Both the position numbers and the translations under genes were made by a program. From positions 1-64,000 of the forward strand of contig JBCCBB010000007.1 of NCBI GenBank assembly GCA_039814545.1: a stretch of DNA of 64,000 nt, written 5' to 3'. The notes beneath the pieces were generated by a model. It ran no database searches. It was not told the DNA's origin and saw only the letters and a list, made by a program, of their open reading frames with translations. This DNA is from CALBPI01 sp039814545. GTDB taxonomy: Bacteria > Pseudomonadota > Gammaproteobacteria > Steroidobacterales > Woeseiaceae. Positions 1 to 8,657 of the stretch are shown piece after piece. The stretch's first letter is position 1. Every line of letters starts with the position of its first letter.

Positions 1-1
1 C

Positions 2-1264
2 CTCAGATGGGTCATCGTGACCCTGGTGGCCATCGCCACGGTCATCAACTACATCGATCGCGGTGCCCTTGGGGTGCTGTGGCCGGAGATTTCCGCGGAC
101 CTGGGCCTGACCAAGACCGACTACGCGATCATCATCAACGTTTTCACGTTCGCTTACGCCTTCGGGCAAACGTTGTTCGGCAAGATTTTTGACTGGATCG
201 GCACACGCCTGGGCTTCGTGCTGGCAATCGCCGCCTGGTCTGCCGCGACCATGCTGCACGCGGTTGCCAACTCCATGCTCACGTTTTCCATCTTTCGTGG
301 ACTGTTGGGCGTCGCCGAGGCCGGTAACTGGCCGGGTGCCACGAAGGCGAATGCCGAGTGGTTCCCGATCAATGAACGTGCGCTCGCCCAGGGCATTTTC
401 AATTCCGGGGCCGCCATCGGCGGCATCATTTCGCCGCTGTCTGTGGGTTACCTGTTTCTTTGGGTCGAGAGCTGGCAGGCCACGTTTATCGTGATCGGTG
501 TGCTGGGCTTCCTGTGGCTCATTCCCTGGCTCATCGTCTACAAGTCCGGACCCACTGATCACCCCTGGCTTGATCCCGCCGAACGCGACTACATCCTGAC
601 CGGGCAGCGAAGTAAGGAAACTTCAGAAGCTGCCACCTACGCGCCGACCTCGCGAGAGATCTTGTCGCGCAAGGAAAGCTGGGGTGTGATTCTCGCCTCG
701 TTCTTCCTCGATCCGATCTGGTGGCTGTTTGTTGGCTGGTTGCCGCTCTATCTCAATGAGACGTACGGCTTCGGTGTCGCCGAGATCGCGAAGTACGCCG
801 CCGTGCCCTACATCGGCGCGATGTTTGGTGCATGGTTCGGTGGCTTTCTGGCCAAGAACCGAATCCAGGTGGGTTGGTCGGTCAACAAAACGCGCAAGTT
901 CGTTATCGGGCTCGGCGGTCTGATCATGCTGGTCAGCCTCCTGATGACGATAAAGGCGACGACCCCGCTGATCGCCGTCCTGCTCATGGCAGTCATTCTT
1001 TTCGGCTTCCAGACGGCCGTGAACAACATTCAGACCTTGCCCAGCGATTTCTACAGCGGCGAGTCGGTCGGTTCGCTGGCCGGCTTTGCAGGGACCGCAG
1101 CCAAGCTTGCTGTGGTCGGCCTGAATTCTCTGATTCCCATCATCACCGTCCACAGCTACGCACCCGCCTTCGCCGTCGGTGCGGGGCTCGCAATCATGAC
1201 GGTGCTGTCCGTCTGGGTGCTGTGCGGAAAGATCCAACCGCTGAGCCCGCGCACGGCGAGCTAG
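2..1264 (+). CDS. MFS transporter, hexuronate/anion:cation symporter type (5' truncated by window edge)
   Basis: Probable inner-membrane importer of a uronate or related sugar acid. The reading frame is open from base 2, and the codons before the first possible start (GTG at 17) encode LRWVIV, which fits the usual RWxxVxLV lead into TM1 of ExuT-like proteins, so the true start lies outside the window. The protein shows about 12 hydrophobic helices, an early NYIDR motif, and the WFPxxERxxAxG segment typical of the family near residue 115. It is followed after 28 bp by an SDR gene, eda and kdgK, so its substrate is most likely an unsaturated or keto uronate entering the KDG pathway. The exact substrate is inferred from context only. 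Confidence 0.85.
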   Translation, partial: LRWVIVTLVAIATVINYIDRGALGVLWPEISADLGLTKTDYAIIINVFTFAYAFGQTLFGKIFDWIGTRLGFVLAIAAWSAATMLHAVANSMLTFSIFRGLLGVAEAGNWPGATKANAEWFPINERALAQGIFNSGAAIGGIISPLSVGYLFLWVESWQATFIVIGVLGFLWLIPWLIVYKSGPTDHPWLDPAERDYILTGQRSKETSEAATYAPTSREILSRKESWGVILASFFLDPIWWLFVGWLPLYLNETYGFGVAEIAKYAAVPYIGAMFGAWFGGFLAKNRIQVGWSVNKTRKFVIGLGGLIMLVSLLMTIKATTPLIAVLLMAVILFGFQTAVNNIQTLPSDFYSGESVGSLAGFAGTAAKLAVVGLNSLIPIITVHSYAPAFAVGAGLAIMTVLSVWVLCGKIQPLSPRTAS

Positions 1265-1292
1265 CTACAACGACCTATAGAAGGAACGAGAC

Positions 1293-2048
1293 ATGACATC
1301 TCTTGAAGGAAAACTGGCCATCGTTACGGGCGGTGCACGTGACATCGGGCGGGCCATTTCGGAGTCACTGGCCCAACAAGGCGCGAAGGTCGTTGTGAAC
1401 TACTTCAACACGCCGGCAGACGGTGAAGCCACGGTGGCCGCGATTCGCGATGCCGGTGGCGAGGCCATCGCCGTACGTGGCGACATGACCAAAAACGACG
1501 ACGTCGCCAACCTGGTCACTGAGGCGCAAAAAGCATTCGGGTCGAAAATCGACATTCTCATCAACGTTGTTGGCGGGCTCGTGGCGCGCAAGACCCTTGC
1601 TGACATGGACACGGACTTCTTTGAAGGCGTCATGCGGCTCAATCTGACGAGCACCTTCCTGACATGCAAAGCCGTCGTGCCACACATGACGACTGGCGCC
1701 GCCATCGTGAATCTCGCATCGCAGGCCGGGCGCGACGGCGGCGGACCGGGCGCCATCGCCTACGGCACCTCAAAGGGAGCGGTCATGACCTTCACGCGCG
1801 GGCTTGCGAAAGAGCTCGGCCCGTCAGGTATCCGGGTCAACAGCGTGTGTCCCGGCATGATCAGTTCGACGTTCCATGACCGCTTCACGAAAGATGAAGT
1901 GCGCAGCAATGTGGCAGCCGGCACACCGCTGCGTCGTGAAGGCCAGGCAGCCGAGGTTGCTGATCTCGTGACCTATCTGGCTTCGGGCTCGGCCAGCTTC
2001 CTCACGGGCACGAATGTCGACATCAACGGTGGGCTTCTGTTCTCGTGA
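1293..2048 (+). CDS. SDR-family oxidoreductase, candidate DEH/keto-uronate reductase
   Basis: Classical short-chain dehydrogenase of 251 aa, a normal family length. The Rossmann motif TGGARDIG lies near residue 12, the catalytic Ser in NLASQ and the YGTSK active-site pair near 155-160, and PG near 188. The ATG is preceded by AGGAACGAG, a good ribosome-binding site. It sits between a uronate-type transporter and eda/kdgK, the same company kept by DehR enzymes that reduce 4-deoxy-5-hexoseulose uronate to KDG in alginate loci; its AGRDGGGPGA segment also resembles those proteins from memory. KduD-like or other sugar-acid dehydrogenase activity remains possible. The stop overlaps the next start by 4 bp, implying translational coupling. 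Confidence 0.85.
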   Translation: MTSLEGKLAIVTGGARDIGRAISESLAQQGAKVVVNYFNTPADGEATVAAIRDAGGEAIAVRGDMTKNDDVANLVTEAQKAFGSKIDILINVVGGLVARKTLADMDTDFFEGVMRLNLTSTFLTCKAVVPHMTTGAAIVNLASQAGRDGGGPGAIAYGTSKGAVMTFTRGLAKELGPSGIRVNSVCPGMISSTFHDRFTKDEVRSNVAAGTPLRREGQAAEVADLVTYLASGSASFLTGTNVDINGGLLFS

Positions 2049-2689
2049 CCGCGAACGACCTGCAATCAAGACTGGTGCAAGCGCCCGTCGTTCCGCTGAT
2101 ACAGGCGGACGATCCAGGGGTCGCCGTGTCTACGGCGCACGCCCTGATTGCAGGTGGGCTCACGGTGCTCGAAGTTGTTCTGCGCACACGCGCGGCGCTC
2201 GAGTGTCTGCGTGAGGTCGTGGACGCTGCACCCGAGGCGATTGTCGGCGCGGGCACGGTATTAAGCGAGGCACACGCGACGGAGAGCATTGAGGCGGGCG
2301 CTGCGTTTCTGGTCTCGCCGGGATTACACCCATCGGTAGTGGCCACGGCACAAGTGGCCGCGGTTCCCGTGTTCCCGGGTGTTGCGACAGCGACGGAAGC
2401 TCAAACGGCATGGAACCTGGGCCTGCGTACGCTCAAGTTCTTTCCCGCCGGCCAGGCGGGCGGCGTCTCCATGCTCAAGGCGTTGGGCGCCGTGTTCAGA
2501 GACGTGAGCTTCATGCCCACGGGCGGCGTGTCGGCTGGGAATCTTGCTGAGTACCTGGCGCTGGATTCTGTGATCGCCTGTGGCGGCAGCTGGCTGACGC
2601 CAAAAGCAGCTATCGCGGGCGGCGATTTTGAAACGGTAACGCGCCTGGCCCAGGAGGCCTGCGCGATTGCGAAAGAGGTACGGGGATAG
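2045..2689 (+). CDS. eda: 2-dehydro-3-deoxy-6-phosphogluconate aldolase (KDPG aldolase)
   Basis: Splits 2-keto-3-deoxy-6-phosphogluconate into pyruvate and glyceraldehyde-3-phosphate, the last step of the Entner-Doudoroff and uronate branches. The 214-aa product has the class I aldolase features: VPLIQADDP near the N-terminus, EVVLRT (catalytic Glu), GAGTVLS, SPGLHP, and LKFFPAGQ with the Schiff-base lysine, then a phosphate-binding GGVS. The start is GTG, chosen because it overlaps the SDR stop (GTGA) and the conserved N-terminus begins directly after it. It precedes kdgK by 2 bp, forming a kinase-aldolase pair that converts KDG to central intermediates. Confidence 0.93.
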   Translation: MTANDLQSRLVQAPVVPLIQADDPGVAVSTAHALIAGGLTVLEVVLRTRAALECLREVVDAAPEAIVGAGTVLSEAHATESIEAGAAFLVSPGLHPSVVATAQVAAVPVFPGVATATEAQTAWNLGLRTLKFFPAGQAGGVSMLKALGAVFRDVSFMPTGGVSAGNLAEYLALDSVIACGGSWLTPKAAIAGGDFETVTRLAQEACAIAKEVRG

Positions 2690-2691
2690 TC

Positions 2692-3723
2692 ATGGCCGAG
2701 TTTCTTAGTGTTGGCGAGATCATGTTGCGGCTCAAAACGCCGGGTCATGAACGGTTTTTCCAATCGCCCGCGTTTGAAGCGACGTTCGGGGGCGGCGAGG
2801 CCAACGTCGCTGTGGCGCTCGCGAATTACGGTCTCGACAGCGGCTTTGTCTCAGCGCTGCCTGATAACCCAATTGGCGACGCCTGTCTGCGGGAGCTTCG
2901 TGGTTTCGGTGTCGATGTCAGCCAGGTACAGCGCTCAGGTGACCGGATCGGGATCTACTTCCTCGAGACGGGTGCCAACCAACGGCCCTCGAACGTGGTG
3001 TACGACCGCGCCGACTCATCGATTGCCACGGCGCGTGCGACAGACTTCGACTGGCCAGCCATATTTGCGGGTGCGCGTTGGCTGCACATCACGGGCATTA
3101 CGCCCGCGATCAGCGAGTCTGCAGCCGAGCTGAGCATGGCGGCCGTCCAGGCGGCCAAGGCGGCGGGCGTGACCGTCTCCTGTGACTTCAACTTTCGCGG
3201 CAAGCTCTGGAAGTACGGCAAGACGGCGCCTGAAGTCATGAGAGACCTGGTCCGGTTTGTGGACGTAGGCATCGCGAATGAAGAGGACTGTCAGAAGTCC
3301 CTGGGTATCAGCGTTGATGACGTGCACGTCGAAAGCGGTGAGCTAGATCCGACCCGCTACGAACGCCTGACTGAGAAAGTGCTGGACGAGTTTCCAAACA
3401 TGAGCACTCTGGCGGTGACGTTGCGCGAGTCGCGGAGCGCGGATCGCAACGGCTGGTCTGCCTGTCTGCGCGACCAGGACGGGTTCCGATTGTCCCGTCA
3501 CTACGAGATCACGGACATCATTGACCGAGTGGGCGGTGGCGACAGCTTCGCCTCAGCGCTGATCTACGGTCTCAATGCCTATCAGGACCGCCAGGACTCA
3601 CTGGAATTTGCAGTGGCTGCGAGCTGCCTTAAGCACTCGATTCTCGGCGATTTCAACCGGGTGACTGTGCCGGAAGTTGAGAAGCTGATGCGTGGCGACG
3701 GCTCGGGGCGCGTGCAGCGCTAG
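2692..3723 (+). CDS. kdgK: 2-dehydro-3-deoxygluconokinase (PfkB family)
   Basis: ATP-dependent sugar kinase expected to phosphorylate 2-keto-3-deoxygluconate to KDPG, the substrate of the adjacent aldolase. The 343-aa protein has the PfkB N-terminal GGGEANVA signature near residue 34, the SCDFNFRGKLW segment that KDG kinases share, and the C-terminal catalytic signature DRVGGGDSFA near 280 with the general-base Asp. The ATG follows the eda stop by 2 bp and is the last gene of this operon. It ends convergently with the FKBP gene, the two stops overlapping by 4 bp. Confidence 0.92.
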   Translation: MAEFLSVGEIMLRLKTPGHERFFQSPAFEATFGGGEANVAVALANYGLDSGFVSALPDNPIGDACLRELRGFGVDVSQVQRSGDRIGIYFLETGANQRPSNVVYDRADSSIATARATDFDWPAIFAGARWLHITGITPAISESAAELSMAAVQAAKAAGVTVSCDFNFRGKLWKYGKTAPEVMRDLVRFVDVGIANEEDCQKSLGISVDDVHVESGELDPTRYERLTEKVLDEFPNMSTLAVTLRESRSADRNGWSACLRDQDGFRLSRHYEITDIIDRVGGGDSFASALIYGLNAYQDRQDSLEFAVAASCLKHSILGDFNRVTVPEVEKLMRGDGSGRVQR

Positions 3724-4148
3724 TCGATCCCCACAAGCTCGATATCAAACTCGAGCACCTGCCCCGCGAGCGGGTGATTGGCGTCGACGGTAAACGTCTC
3801 AGCGTCCACAGCCGTTACGACCAGCTGCATCCGCTGACCATCGGGCGTCTGGCTCTCCAGGTGCATACCCACTTGCGGCTCGACGTCGTCGGGCAGGGCG
3901 TCTTTGGGGATTTGCTGAATCAACCGCTCGTCACGGTCGCCATAGCCCTCGGCGGGCTCGATCTGGACCGTTTTCTTCTCGCCCACGGCCATGCCTGTGA
4001 CGGCATTGTCCATGCCGGGAATGACGTGGCCCTCGCCGAGTTTGAACTCGAGCGGGTCACGATCAGCTGAGGAGTCAAAGACCTCGCCGTCGGTGAATCG
4101 GCCCGTGTAGTGGATGCGGACAGTCTGGGACGCGCTGGCGGTGGTCAT
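3720..4148 (-). CDS. FKBP-type peptidyl-prolyl cis-trans isomerase, SlyD-like
   Basis: Predicted cytoplasmic prolyl isomerase and folding helper of 142 aa. It carries the FKBP core (IHYTGRFTDGEVFDSS, then GxxIPGMDxAxxGMxxGEK) with the flap replaced by the chaperone-like insert that follows AEGYGDRDE, as in SlyD/FkpB. The metal-binding His-rich tail of E. coli SlyD is absent. I chose the internal ATG at 4148 because GGAG sits 5 bases before it and the conserved fold starts right after; an in-frame extension to 4214 has no family resemblance. No operon partner is visible. Confidence 0.9.
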   Translation of the reverse strand: MTTASASQTVRIHYTGRFTDGEVFDSSADRDPLEFKLGEGHVIPGMDNAVTGMAVGEKKTVQIEPAEGYGDRDERLIQQIPKDALPDDVEPQVGMHLESQTPDGQRMQLVVTAVDAETFTVDANHPLAGQVLEFDIELVGID

Positions 4149-4277
4149 GGGAGCTCCGGTCGTAGTGAGGCTGCGGAAATTCCCGAACACCTTACCAGAG
4201 ACTTCTTGCCACAACGTGATATCTCAGTCGACCAATTTGCGATGTGGTTTACGCCGACGACGGCGCAAGACGCAGCC

Positions 4278-4312
4278 AAAAAAAAACGGACGCCCCCCGG
4301 GGAGGAGCGCCC
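4278..4312 (-). terminator. Rho-independent terminator of mscL
   Basis: Read on the minus strand, a nine-pair GC stem (GGGCGCTCC with GGGGCGTCC, two G-U pairs) is followed by nine T residues. It lies 26 bp after the mscL stop, which fits a terminator for that gene. Confidence 0.85.
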
Positions 4313-4338
4313 GCCGAAACCCAATCTGCGAATACGGG

Positions 4339-4755
4339 CTAGCGCTTGTTCAATGCATTCCGAATCTCGGTGAGCAGCTGAACTTCTTCGGAGGGCTTCG
4401 GTGGCTCTTCAGGCTTCGCCTCTTCCTCTTGCTTTAGTTTGTTCATACCGCGGATCACTACGAAGATCGCAAATGCGACAATCACGAAATCCAGCACGCT
4501 GTTGAGAAACACACCGTAGTTGACGGTCGGTGCACCGGCTTCCTTCGCCAATGCGAGGGAATCGTACGTCGTATCGCTTAAATTGACATAGAGCTGGCTG
4601 AAATCGACATTGCCCATGAGCAGCCCGATCGGCGGCATGATGATGTCGTTAACGAACGAGCTCACAATCTTGCCGAAGGCGGCGCCAATGATGATGCCAA
4701 CGGCCATATCGACCACGTTGCCGCGCATGGCAAACTTCTTGAATTCCTGTAGCAC
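4339..4755 (-). CDS. mscL: Large-conductance mechanosensitive channel
   Basis: Inner-membrane pore that opens under hypo-osmotic membrane tension. The 138-aa product matches the family length and begins with the amphipathic S1 helix FKKFAMRGN, then TM1 (VVDMAVGIIIGAAFGKIV) with the gate region, a periplasmic loop with VDFSQLYVNL, TM2 (FVIVAFAIFVVI) and a charged cytoplasmic helix ending in KPSEEVQLLTEIRNAL. The start is GTG at 4755, supported by GAGGGG seven bases upstream. It is a single-gene unit with its own terminator and a promoter element shared with the lipoprotein gene at 11302. Confidence 0.95.
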   Translation of the reverse strand: MLQEFKKFAMRGNVVDMAVGIIIGAAFGKIVSSFVNDIIMPPIGLLMGNVDFSQLYVNLSDTTYDSLALAKEAGAPTVNYGVFLNSVLDFVIVAFAIFVVIRGMNKLKQEEEAKPEEPPKPSEEVQLLTEIRNALNKR

Positions 4756-4805
4756 TGCTATCCCCTCTTGGATGCCAAAGGAGCGGTCGCTCCATCAGTA
4801 CGGGG

Positions 4806-4854
4806 ATATTAGCGCCACGAACGGTGCGTTCCGCGACACGCAACAATCGTTAAC
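4806..4854 (-). promoter_or_regulatory. Candidate mscL promoter with GTTAACGATTGTT element
   Basis: On the minus strand GTTAACGATTGTT (4854-4842) lies 43 nt, start to start, before a -10-like CTAATAT (TAATAT at 4811-4806). The same 13-mer and the same 43-nt spacing to a CTATACT box occur before the lipoprotein gene at 11302. No good -35 hexamer is present at the standard spacing, which would fit an RpoS-type or activator-dependent promoter. This is inference from pattern only. Confidence 0.45.
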
Positions 4855-4865
4855 AATTCGGACCG

Positions 4866-6416
4866 CTAATGTGTGAGCTTCTTGACCTCGGCAAGGAGCT
4901 CATGCATCGAGGCCGGCTTTCGAAAGACGCGGGTGAATACTTGTCGTTCCGCGTCACTCAGCTTTGAAGCCGTAAGCGCGACGATAGGCTTCTTGTAGCC
5001 GCGCTCCCTGAGAATTTTGGAGGCGACGACACCGCCCACGCCAGGTACATTGCAATCCATTAAGATCAAGTCGGGATCGAATCGCAACGCTTTCTCAATG
5101 GCCTCTGATGTTTCCTGACTCGTTGTGAGTCCGTAGCCAGCGCGATGCAGATAGTGGCCGATCAGGGCGATCATGTCCTCGTCGTCATCACAAATCATGA
5201 CGCTAAGTGACTTCGTGGCGCGGGCGCTGTCACTGGGCGCTGCGAGCACTGGATCCTCGGTGCGTCCTTCATCTGCGACTGCGACAACCGGTACGTGCAC
5301 ACTGACCGTGCACCCTTCGCCGGGTGCCGAGTCGAGGGACACCTCGCCTCGCATCAACTTGACGAGCTGCAGCGTTATGCTCAAGCCGAGTCCCGCACCT
5401 GCGTGCTGATGCGAACCGCCTCGTTCGAATGCCTGGAACACCCGTTCCTGATCTGCCAAGCTGATGCCAGGCCCCGTATCGGAGACCGTCGTCACGAGCC
5501 GACCGGCGTTGTGCGCGACGAGCAGCTCGACACCACCGTCCTCCGTGAATTTGACGGCGTTGCCCAACAGGTTGATCAGTACCTGACGCAAGCGGATACC
5601 ATCGGCATTGACAGTCTTGGGGACGCTCTCGTCGATTCGGACTGCGAAAGACAGGCCCTTGTCGGCGGCGAGCGGCGCCATCATCGACGCAATGTCATCG
5701 AGAAGCGCAACCAGATCGAATTCCTCGCTGACAAGCTCCAAACGGCCCGCTTCCAGGCTGGCGTCGTCCAGCAGTGTCTCGACCAAAGAACTCAGGTGTC
5801 GCGCCGACCGGGAAATCGTCTCGACGCACTTTTGAATGTCGTCGTCATCGCTCTCTGGTTCGGCGGCCAGGTCTGCGTAGTAGATGATCGACGCCAGTGG
5901 TGTCCGGAACTCGTGCGACATCATGCCAATGAACTTGCTCTTGTTTTCGCTCGTACGTTCCGCCTCTCGACGATGATGATCAAGTGCCGACCTGGCCTCG
6001 ACGAGCTCGCTGATTAGCTCCCGCTGTCTCGCAATCAAGCGTTGTTGTCGGTTTTGGACCAGACGCAGCTCATTAACGGACTGCTGACGTTGCTGGATTT
6101 CAGCGTGCTCTTGCGCAACGTCCAGAAGTACCAGGAAACAGACGTCATTCTCAGGGATCAGGTGCATGCTGGCGGTGTTACCGCCGGGTAACGTTACGAA
6201 GCTTAGATGGCCATTCCGGTCCAACGGCATCCCAACGAGGAAAGGGGCGGGTTCCCTCAGATCGTCACCTTCCGCAAACGGGGCTAGTCCGAATCGTGCC
6301 TCGCTGCCCCATGAGCGGACGACGCGGTATTGCTCATCGAGTTCGGCGCAAAACGGCGCTGACTGCTCAAGGAGTGCAGCCTGCAGGTAATTAACGACGA
6401 CGTCGGGTAGGGCCAC
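4866..6416 (-). CDS. Hybrid sensor histidine kinase with C-terminal receiver domain
   Basis: Cytoplasmic hybrid kinase of 516 aa without membrane segments. Residues 1-100 look like a divergent PAS-type sensor, 105-155 form a long coiled coil, and the H box with phospho-acceptor His168 is in MMSHEFRTPL. The ATPase domain has the N box (INLLGNAVKF), G1 (DTGPGIS) and G2 (GAGLGLS). A receiver domain occupies about 400-516, with DDD, phospho-Asp in LILMDCNVPG and Lys in FRKP. Start lies 2 bp after the GTPase gene stop, so the two are co-expressed. The fused receiver needs an HPt partner, and a stand-alone HPt gene lies at the promoter end of the same cluster, which suggests a His-Asp-His-Asp relay. 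Confidence 0.92.
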   Translation of the reverse strand: MALPDVVVNYLQAALLEQSAPFCAELDEQYRVVRSWGSEARFGLAPFAEGDDLREPAPFLVGMPLDRNGHLSFVTLPGGNTASMHLIPENDVCFLVLLDVAQEHAEIQQRQQSVNELRLVQNRQQRLIARQRELISELVEARSALDHHRREAERTSENKSKFIGMMSHEFRTPLASIIYYADLAAEPESDDDDIQKCVETISRSARHLSSLVETLLDDASLEAGRLELVSEEFDLVALLDDIASMMAPLAADKGLSFAVRIDESVPKTVNADGIRLRQVLINLLGNAVKFTEDGGVELLVAHNAGRLVTTVSDTGPGISLADQERVFQAFERGGSHQHAGAGLGLSITLQLVKLMRGEVSLDSAPGEGCTVSVHVPVVAVADEGRTEDPVLAAPSDSARATKSLSVMICDDDEDMIALIGHYLHRAGYGLTTSQETSEAIEKALRFDPDLILMDCNVPGVGGVVASKILRERGYKKPIVALTASKLSDAERQVFTRVFRKPASMHELLAEVKKLTH

Positions 6417-6418
6417 CG

Positions 6419-6940
6419 CTACGCCTGCATATCGCGAGCGATGATTAGCCCGGAGAGTTGCTGCATCGCCGCGGCAACATTTTCGCCGGTCTTGGCACTG
6501 GTGAACACCACCTGGTCGAACCGCGGCTCCAGGGTGTTCACATGGTCTTCTCGAACCGCCCAGTCGGTCTTTAGATCATGTTTATTGAGCAGCAGTACTG
6601 CTGGTAGCACCCCGAACCGCTCGTCAGTCTGGGCGCGCAGGGCGGACGCTGCGTCGAGCGTCAGCGTCCGGGTTCCATCAGCGACGAAAATCAGACCGCT
6701 CGCGCCCCGGAGGTAACCAAACTCACGGTCGCCAAACGTGTCGGTGCCTGCAACATCCCAGATAACCAGCTTGTGGGTGAGGTTGAGATCTTCCTGTTGA
6801 ACCTCTCGCGTATCGATCTTGACGCCAACGGTACTCAAGTATTTTTCAGAGAAATGATTGTTGACGAACTGCTCGACAACGCTCGTCTTGCCGACTGCGA
6901 AATCGCCGACCACGCAGATCTTGCTGGTAACTGGTGTCAT
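6419..6940 (-). CDS. Ras/Rab-like small GTPase
   Basis: Single-domain 173-aa GTPase of the Ras-like type with every G motif visible: G1 GDFAVGKT (12-19), switch I Thr37 in LSTVGVK, G3 WDVAGTD (60-66), G4 NKHD (118-121) and G5 TSAK (146-149). The residue equivalent to Ras Gln61 is Thr65, so intrinsic hydrolysis is probably weak and a partner GAP is expected. The gene overlaps the OmpA-type membrane protein by 4 bp and is followed 2 bp later by a hybrid kinase. Bacterial relatives such as MglA work with roadblock-domain partners; the neighbouring membrane protein has a region that looks like one. The role is inferred: a switch between a sensor relay and the envelope. Confidence 0.92.
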   Translation of the reverse strand: MTPVTSKICVVGDFAVGKTSVVEQFVNNHFSEKYLSTVGVKIDTREVQQEDLNLTHKLVIWDVAGTDTFGDREFGYLRGASGLIFVADGTRTLTLDAASALRAQTDERFGVLPAVLLLNKHDLKTDWAVREDHVNTLEPRFDQVVFTSAKTGENVAAAMQQLSGLIIARDMQA

Positions 6941-8634
6941 CTGGGCGGCACACGATGCACAAGCTCGACAAGCACGCGCGCACGTCGTCCACCCGACAGC
7001 TCGCCTTCGTCGTCATCTGTTCCGGCTAGACGGTGCTCGCCGAGCCGGACGTCGAGTCCCTTGGCCGAGAGTACGGAAGCAACAGCCTCCGCGCGCCTCT
7101 GGGCAAGCGTCAAGTTGGACGCCGCAGATCCCAGCGCATCGGTTTCACCGATTACGGTAATCTGAAGTGCCATGCCGGCGTCGCGGGATTCGCGGGCAAC
7201 GGTTTCGAGTGCCGTTGCGTATTGGGCAAGTGCAGCGGACACACCGTCTGCAAATGTGATCCCCGAGGAGAACGTAAAGTACGTATCGTCCAGATTCGCG
7301 GCGCGCTCTTGGAGCCCTTCCATCGGCGGGCGCGAAAGACTCGAGACATCGATGCTGTTGATTCCCGCAATCTGCCGGTATCGAGATGACAGCTGTCGCT
7401 GCCACGCGAACGGCGCCTCGCCCTCGACCACTAAGGTACCGCCGACGAGCTGAATCGTGGCGCTCTGTGGTACTTCCAGTAGTCCTCGGGCGCGTGCCTC
7501 GATGATTTCGGTGTCCAGCGACTGGAAGGGTTGCATTGCGACGGTAACTCGCTCCGTAGAAAGGCCGGCGCGTTCAACCAGCACCGTGACCTCGTCGGCC
7601 AGCGGGTCGCGTAAACCACGAACTTCGATGAGTCCGCCACGGCGCTGCAGATCTGTCACATGAATCCCCGGCGCTTGCGCCAAGGCTTCGGCCAGTCGAT
7701 TCATCCGTTGCTCGGATTGCCAGGACTTGTAGATCCAAAACGCTGCGGCAGTCAGGAGCAGCAAACCCAAAATGGGAAGCCACTTGCCGCGGCCAGAACG
7801 GTCTTCCTGCTCTCGCTGACCCTCAAACCGAAGACAGCGTTCGAGGTCAGTCTCGACGGCGGTCACCTTCGACGTGTCGCCCTTGTAGCCTCTGATGGCG
7901 TCGCCATGGCGGAAGTGAATGCGCTCAAGCGTCGCGCTCAGTTCGCCACGAAGTTGATTCGGAGGCACCCCGCGGATGACACAGACGAGCAACGCATGCG
8001 GACCGTGCATGGCCCAGAGCGTGAATTCGCCCATGTCAGCTGATTCCAACCGACCCGTCCTGTCCGGCGAGAAAGACTCTTTCACAAAGTCTTGGATTGC
8101 GGTGAACATTGCTGAGACGGCATCGCTGTCCTTGATCTTCGCGGCCTGATGGTGGACGTGGCTGATGAGCAGTCCGTTGTCGCGGCTGATCAGGTAAGCC
8201 TGCTCGACCCGGTATTGCAGCGTTTGCTGCAGGACATACTCACCAAACGGAACGCCGGCGCGCGACGCTTGCCAGCGCCACTTGAGGCCCTTGGGCGTAA
8301 TGCTGTGTTCGACCGCCGTGTTGATTTGCTGGGCCACGTTGCGAAGCGCGTGAACAATCGACTTTCGGATCGCCGGCCCCATCACGGGGTAAAGGGCGTC
8401 ACCATAAGTCTGCGGGTCGTCGCGAAACTCCCGTTTCAGACACTCGCCCACCGGCGCTGAAAGCGCGTCGACAAGATCGTCGCCGTTACGATGACTTTGG
8501 TACACGGCCTCCGGCAACACGTCGGCGACGTCAACGGTCCGGGACTCCGCCTGCTCTACGCGCTGCGCGATGGTGTCCAGTGCCGCTTTCTCGGCGCCGA
8601 ACAGCAATGCCTTCAATTGTTCGAGATCGCTCAT
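6937..8634 (-). CDS. One-TM OmpA-domain protein with cytoplasmic roadblock/longin-like region
   Basis: A 565-aa membrane protein. Residues 1-284 are predicted cytoplasmic: an N-terminal KALLFG motif (8-13), a helical stretch, then about 143-240 with alternating strands and a helix (AYLISRDNGLLISHV, then AMFTAIQDFVKESF, then ALLVCVIRG) that reads like a roadblock/longin fold. A single TM helix lies at about 285-302 (LPILGLLLLTAAAFWIYKSW). The periplasmic part has BON-like repeats (about 320-440) and a C-terminal OmpA domain (455-560) with GETDALG and QRRAEAV, keeping the Asp and Arg that bind diaminopimelate. It can therefore link peptidoglycan to cytoplasmic machinery. Overlap of 4 bp with the GTPase gene supports a direct partnership. 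The roadblock assignment is by eye. Confidence 0.85.
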   Translation of the reverse strand: MSDLEQLKALLFGAEKAALDTIAQRVEQAESRTVDVADVLPEAVYQSHRNGDDLVDALSAPVGECLKREFRDDPQTYGDALYPVMGPAIRKSIVHALRNVAQQINTAVEHSITPKGLKWRWQASRAGVPFGEYVLQQTLQYRVEQAYLISRDNGLLISHVHHQAAKIKDSDAVSAMFTAIQDFVKESFSPDRTGRLESADMGEFTLWAMHGPHALLVCVIRGVPPNQLRGELSATLERIHFRHGDAIRGYKGDTSKVTAVETDLERCLRFEGQREQEDRSGRGKWLPILGLLLLTAAAFWIYKSWQSEQRMNRLAEALAQAPGIHVTDLQRRGGLIEVRGLRDPLADEVTVLVERAGLSTERVTVAMQPFQSLDTEIIEARARGLLEVPQSATIQLVGGTLVVEGEAPFAWQRQLSSRYRQIAGINSIDVSSLSRPPMEGLQERAANLDDTYFTFSSGITFADGVSAALAQYATALETVARESRDAGMALQITVIGETDALGSAASNLTLAQRRAEAVASVLSAKGLDVRLGEHRLAGTDDDEGELSGGRRARVLVELVHRVPPR

Positions 8635-8657
8635 GGGACCGCGGCGTAGACCGGTTG

